From Sphingomonas changnyeongensis (GTDB lineage Bacteria > Pseudomonadota > Alphaproteobacteria > Sphingomonadales > Sphingomonadaceae), in contig NZ_CP047895.1 of NCBI RefSeq assembly GCF_009913435.1, positions 2,302,501 to 2,366,500 of the forward strand: a DNA stretch of 64,000 nt, in the 5' to 3' direction. The translations under genes and the position numbers were made by a program. Below, piece by piece: positions 62,563 to 64,000 of the stretch. The first letter of the stretch is position 1. Each line of letters starts with the position of its first letter. The notes under the pieces are model-generated. The model was not told the origin of the DNA. It was given only the letters and a program-made list of their open reading frames with translations, and made no database searches.

Positions 62563-64000
62563 GGCACCGCCGCCATCATCGCCGCCGCGTCGGCGCGCGG
62601 CAGATGCAGATACCGCCCGGCCATGGCGGTGGCGAGCGCCGCGGCCTCGCCCTGCGGGCGCGGGCCGATATCGATCACCACCGCGCCCAGCCCGGCCATG
62701 GCGATGCGCCGGGCGGCGGCGATCGCATCTTCGCCCGCCCGCGCGCGGCCCTGCGAACCATCGGCGGCGATGTTCGCCCGCCCGTCGGTCAGCACGACAA
62801 GCTGGGTGGTGCGCCCGCGCGCGCCCTGCGCGGTGGCGACGCCGAGCGCGGCATCCAGCCCGGCGGCAAGCGGCGTGCCGCCGCCGCCCGGCAAAGCGGC
62901 AAGCAGCCGCCGCGCGCGGGTGAGCGAGCGCGTCGGCGGCAACAGCGTCTCGGCCCCCGTGCCGCGAAAGGCGATCAGCGCCACTTCGGCGCGCCGGGCA
63001 TAGGCGCGCTCAAGCAGCAGCTCGACCGCGCCCTTGGCCTCGGCCAGCCGCTGAAACGCGGCGGAGCCGGACGCATCGACGCAGAACACCGTCAGCACCG
63101 TCTCCCGGTCCTCGAACCGGCGGATGCGCAGATCCTCGCGCGCGAGCCTGAGCGGCCCGCCCGGCACACGCCCGCGCACCCGCTGCCACGGCGCGGCCAT
63201 GCGCAGCGTCGCAACCAGCGCCAGCCGGTTGCCGCCCGGGGCAGGCCCGGCCGCACCCCGACCGGCCGTCCGCGCCGCCGCGCCGCGCCGCGCGCCCCGC
63301 GTCCGCGCTGGCCGCCCTGCATCCGCCGCCGTTCGGCGGCCAGCCGTTCGAACAGCTCGGGCGGCAGGCTGGCGCGCACGGCATCGAGCACCAGATCCTC
63401 AAGCGGCAGCTCGGGCGCGGGCTGATCCTCGCTTTCCGGGGGATCGTCGGGCGGATCGGACGATTCCGGCGGCTCGGGCGGCGGATCGGCGGCATCGTCC
63501 GGCTCAGCCGGCGGCAGCTGCGTTGCGCGGGGACCAAGCACCAAACGCGCGGCGCACAGCGCATCGTCGCGCGCGACCGCATCGCGCCCGGCGAGCGCCG
63601 CCGCCGCCGCCGCCGCCCGGAGCGCGAGCAAAGGTGCCCGGCCAGAGGCGATGCCAAAGGCGATGCTCGCCCCGGCAAGCGCGGTCAGCGTCGCATCATC
63701 GGCGGGCGGCATCGCGCCGCCAGCGGCGCTCCCGGACAATGCGGGATCGGCATCCGCCGCCGGGTGCAAGGTCCGCAGCCCGCGCAGATCGATGTGAAAG
63801 GCCAGCCGGTCGGTTAGCGGCGCGGGCGGCACGGGATCATCGCCCTCCGCCTCCCCGGCCCGGCCGTCATCGACCAGCAGCAGCGCCACCTGCCGCGCAT
63901 CGAGCGCCTGGGCGAGGCGTGCGGCCAGCGCCTCATCCATCCGCCCGGCCCCGCGCAGGATCAACAGCCCGCCCGCCGCCTCCTCGATCAGCCCGGCGAC
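62559..64000 (-). CDS. bchD: Magnesium chelatase subunit D, frameshifted and cut by the right edge
   Basis: BchD bridges BchI and BchH in Mg-chelatase. The 5' part lies beyond base 64000. Visible are the end of the inactive AAA+ domain, the acidic/Pro-rich linker (PPEPPESSDPPDDPPESEDQP), an Arg/Gly-rich hinge, and the C-terminal von Willebrand A domain with MIDAS DASGSAAFQRLAEAKGAV. The frame breaks near 63235-63241: GLPRAATGW must be GLPRGGNRLALVATLRMAAPW, which one added G restores. bchI is expected just beyond the edge. Confidence 0.9.

Overview
The window is GC-rich chromosomal DNA from an aerobic anoxygenic phototrophic alphaproteobacterium. The gene families and their order suggest Sphingomonadales. 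This rests on protein families and gene order only; no database was searched. Codon and base use look uniform, and I saw no phage, insertion sequence, CRISPR array, rRNA or tRNA gene.

Left third (1-26.2 kb): ordinary housekeeping genes. They are comEC (cut by the left edge), gltX, gltA, a small lipoprotein, a histidine kinase relative paired with a DUF2336 protein, a solute-binding lipoprotein, a DUF4112 protein, nadA-nadC, a metallo-hydrolase, a BlaI/BlaR1-type pair, the DUF1476-bolA-grxD trio, a quinone oxidoreductase, leuC-(40-aa ORF)-leuD, a serine hydrolase, scoAB, an SMP-30 family protein, a thiamine-diphosphate enzyme and a DUF3422 protein.

Right part (about 26-64 kb): a nearly complete photosynthesis gene cluster. 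Leftward come tspO, bchP, a PucC-like transporter, bchG, ppsR and aerR/ppaA. Rightward comes bchFNBHLM-lhaA-puhABC-orf97-acsF-puhE-hemA. A short interval holds repeats, a small HNH gene and a candidate small RNA. Leftward again come crtF, bchCXYZ and pufBALMC. crtD and crtC run rightward and meet bchD-bchO-orf running leftward; bchD is cut by the right edge. Together these encode bacteriochlorophyll a synthesis with the oxygen-dependent AcsF cyclase, a type-2 reaction centre with tetraheme cytochrome, LH1, and CrtC/CrtD/CrtF carotenoid steps of the spirilloxanthin type. No LH2 genes and no crtA are present in the window.

Regulation is readable. Four promoter regions (bchG, aerR/bchF, bchC, crtF/crtD) each hold a pair of PpsR/CrtJ-type palindromes. 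In three of them the pair is spaced 7-8 bp. ppsR and its antagonist aerR lie inside the cluster.

The most important caution for a user: at least seven genes (comEC, the PucC-like transporter, the 3' end of bchG, the 3' end of pufC, crtC, bchO, bchD) carry a single-base frame break. Each lies in or beside a G/C run, and one added base restores the frame every time. I think homopolymer under-calling is more likely than true gene decay, but the sequence alone cannot decide.
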